Position numbers and translations under genes: made by a program
Shown: one piece after another, positions 4,705 through 5,549 of the stretch
How positions within the stretch are numbered: position 1 is the stretch's first letter
Layout: the number at the start of each line of letters is the position of its first letter
Notes under the pieces: generated by a model
The model's input: only the letters and a program-made list of their open reading frames with translations
Databases searched by the model: none
Told to the model about the DNA's origin: nothing
Source of the DNA: an uncultured Clostridia bacterium
GTDB lineage: Bacteria; Bacillota; Clostridia; Christensenellales; Borkfalkiaceae
DNA: 5,549 bases
NCBI GenBank assembly: GCA_934230055.1
Contig: CAKQEE010000088.1
Span: forward strand, 1 to 5,549
Reading direction: 5' to 3'

Positions 4705-5549
4705 CAGAGAAGATATATCCCCTTTGCGGCGTTCTTTTTCACGTCCTCGTCCGACCAGACGGAAGCCTGCACTTCGCCTATATGCGCTTTTTTCAAAAAG
4801 TACATACAAAGTCTCGACTGACCTATGCCGCCGCCGATGGTAAGCGGAAGTTCACCGCTTAAAATGCCTTTGCAATAGTCGTTTTCGAGCTTATAAAGCT
4901 CGCCTTTTGCGCGCAGTTGCTTTACGAGGCTTTTTTCGTCTACTCTGATACCCATAGAAGAAATTTCAAAAGCCCTGTCTAAAATATCGTTAAACAGAAT
5001 TATATCTCCGTTAAGCCTCCAGTCGTCGTAGTCGGCGGCTCTTCCGTCGTGCGGGTTGCCGTCTTTAAGCTTTCCGCCTATGTGGTAAACGAAAACCGCG
5101 CCGTACTTTCTTGCAACGATGTTTTCGCGCTCCTTACAAGGCACCTCGGGGTATTCTCTTTCAAGCTCCTCGGTAGAAATAAAAGTTATTTCTTTCGGCA
5201 ACTCCGCTTTAAGAACGGGATATTCTTTATTGACCGCCGCGGAAAGCTTTTTTATCGCGCCGTAAATTTTTTTCACCGTCTGTTTAAGATAGGAATATCT
5301 GCGTTCTTCGCGCGTGATTATCTTTTCCCAGTCCCATTGATCGACGTATACGGAATGAAGCTCGTCTAAAACCTCTTCGCGCCTTATGGCGTTCATATCT
5401 GTATAAAGCCCCGTTCCCGCCTTAAAGCCGTACTTTGCAAGAGCCATTCTCTTCCACTTGGCAAGCGACTGAACGATTTCCACGTCCCTGCCGATCGTAA
5501 GCACATTGAATTTTACCGCTTGTTCATAGCCGTTCAGGTTGTCGTTAAG
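4704..5549 (-). CDS. asnA: AsnA, aspartate-ammonia ligase (5' end cut off by the window)
   Basis: The window holds the last 281 residues of AsnA, a class II tRNA-synthetase-like enzyme that makes asparagine from aspartate, ammonia and ATP. About 43-50 N-terminal residues lie outside. Motifs in order (numbered within the visible part): NDNLNG (2-7, D3 corresponds to E. coli D46), SLAKWKR (28-34), GLYTDMNAIR (47-56), LHSVYVDQWDWE (64-75, Q71 corresponds to Q116), IGGKLKDG (157-164), ADYDDWRLNGDI (172-183), SSMGIRVDE (197-205) and TIGGGIGQSR (237-246). All expected substrate-binding segments seem intact. Between YDDW and LNGD it lacks about nine residues present in E. coli AsnA. The frame is open to the window edge, so the GTG at 5504 is not the start. 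It overlaps tcdA by 1 nt and is first of the visible minus-strand genes; its promoter is outside. Confidence 0.96.
   Translation of the reverse strand, partial: LNDNLNGYEQAVKFNVLTIGRDVEIVQSLAKWKRMALAKYGFKAGTGLYTDMNAIRREEVLDELHSVYVDQWDWEKIITREERRYSYLKQTVKKIYGAIKKLSAAVNKEYPVLKAELPKEITFISTEELEREYPEVPCKERENIVARKYGAVFVYHIGGKLKDGNPHDGRAADYDDWRLNGDIILFNDILDRAFEISSMGIRVDEKSLVKQLRAKGELYKLENDYCKGILSGELPLTIGGGIGQSRLCMYFLKKAHIGEVQASVWSDEDVKKNAAKGIYLL

Noticed and set aside
4705..4809. An N-terminal extension of tcdA to the ATG at 4809
   Set aside because: These 35 residues are translated out of frame from asnA and show no family similarity; the conserved protein begins just after the ATG at 4704.

Overview
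The window holds two convergent gene blocks that meet at a pair of intrinsic terminators around 3195-3272. Nothing points to a mobile element, phage, CRISPR array or RNA gene. The protein sequences look like a Clostridia-type Bacillota member, probably an uncultured anaerobe. The reasons are the rnf gene order (D-G-E-A-B, normally preceded by rnfC), a long multi-cluster RnfB, good Shine-Dalgarno sites, and an ammonia-dependent asparagine synthetase next to a TcdA-type protein. This placement is inferred from family resemblance and was not searched.

Plus strand, 1-3173: the distal part of an rnf operon, which encodes the membrane Rnf complex (ferredoxin:NAD+ oxidoreductase, H+ or Na+ pumping). 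The 3' end of rnfD is followed by complete rnfG, rnfE, rnfA and rnfB. They are packed with overlaps or gaps of no more than 12 nt, so they are almost certainly co-transcribed and translationally coupled. RnfB takes electrons from ferredoxin. RnfA and RnfE form the membrane core holding a [2Fe-2S] cluster. RnfG and RnfD carry covalent FMN. RnfC (outside the window) reduces NAD+. A strong 14-bp hairpin with a T-run ends the operon.

Minus strand, 5549-3361: asnA (5' end cut off by the window edge), tcdA (1-nt overlap, TGATG) and, after an 87-nt gap, a yfcE-like phosphodiesterase, ending at a hairpin with a nine-U tail. These are ammonia-dependent asparagine synthesis, tRNA ct6A37 formation and a small metallophosphoesterase. 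They look like a housekeeping cluster, not one pathway.

I did not find a clearly new system. The parts most worth a second look are departures from the usual Rnf subunits: an RnfG flavin-attachment motif without its usual Asp and with two nearby cysteines, an Ala-rich tail of about 52 residues on RnfE, an extra loop in RnfA, loss of the GGYPEG-type loop in RnfD, and an extra Cys in RnfB. Comparisons with family members are from memory, without an alignment.
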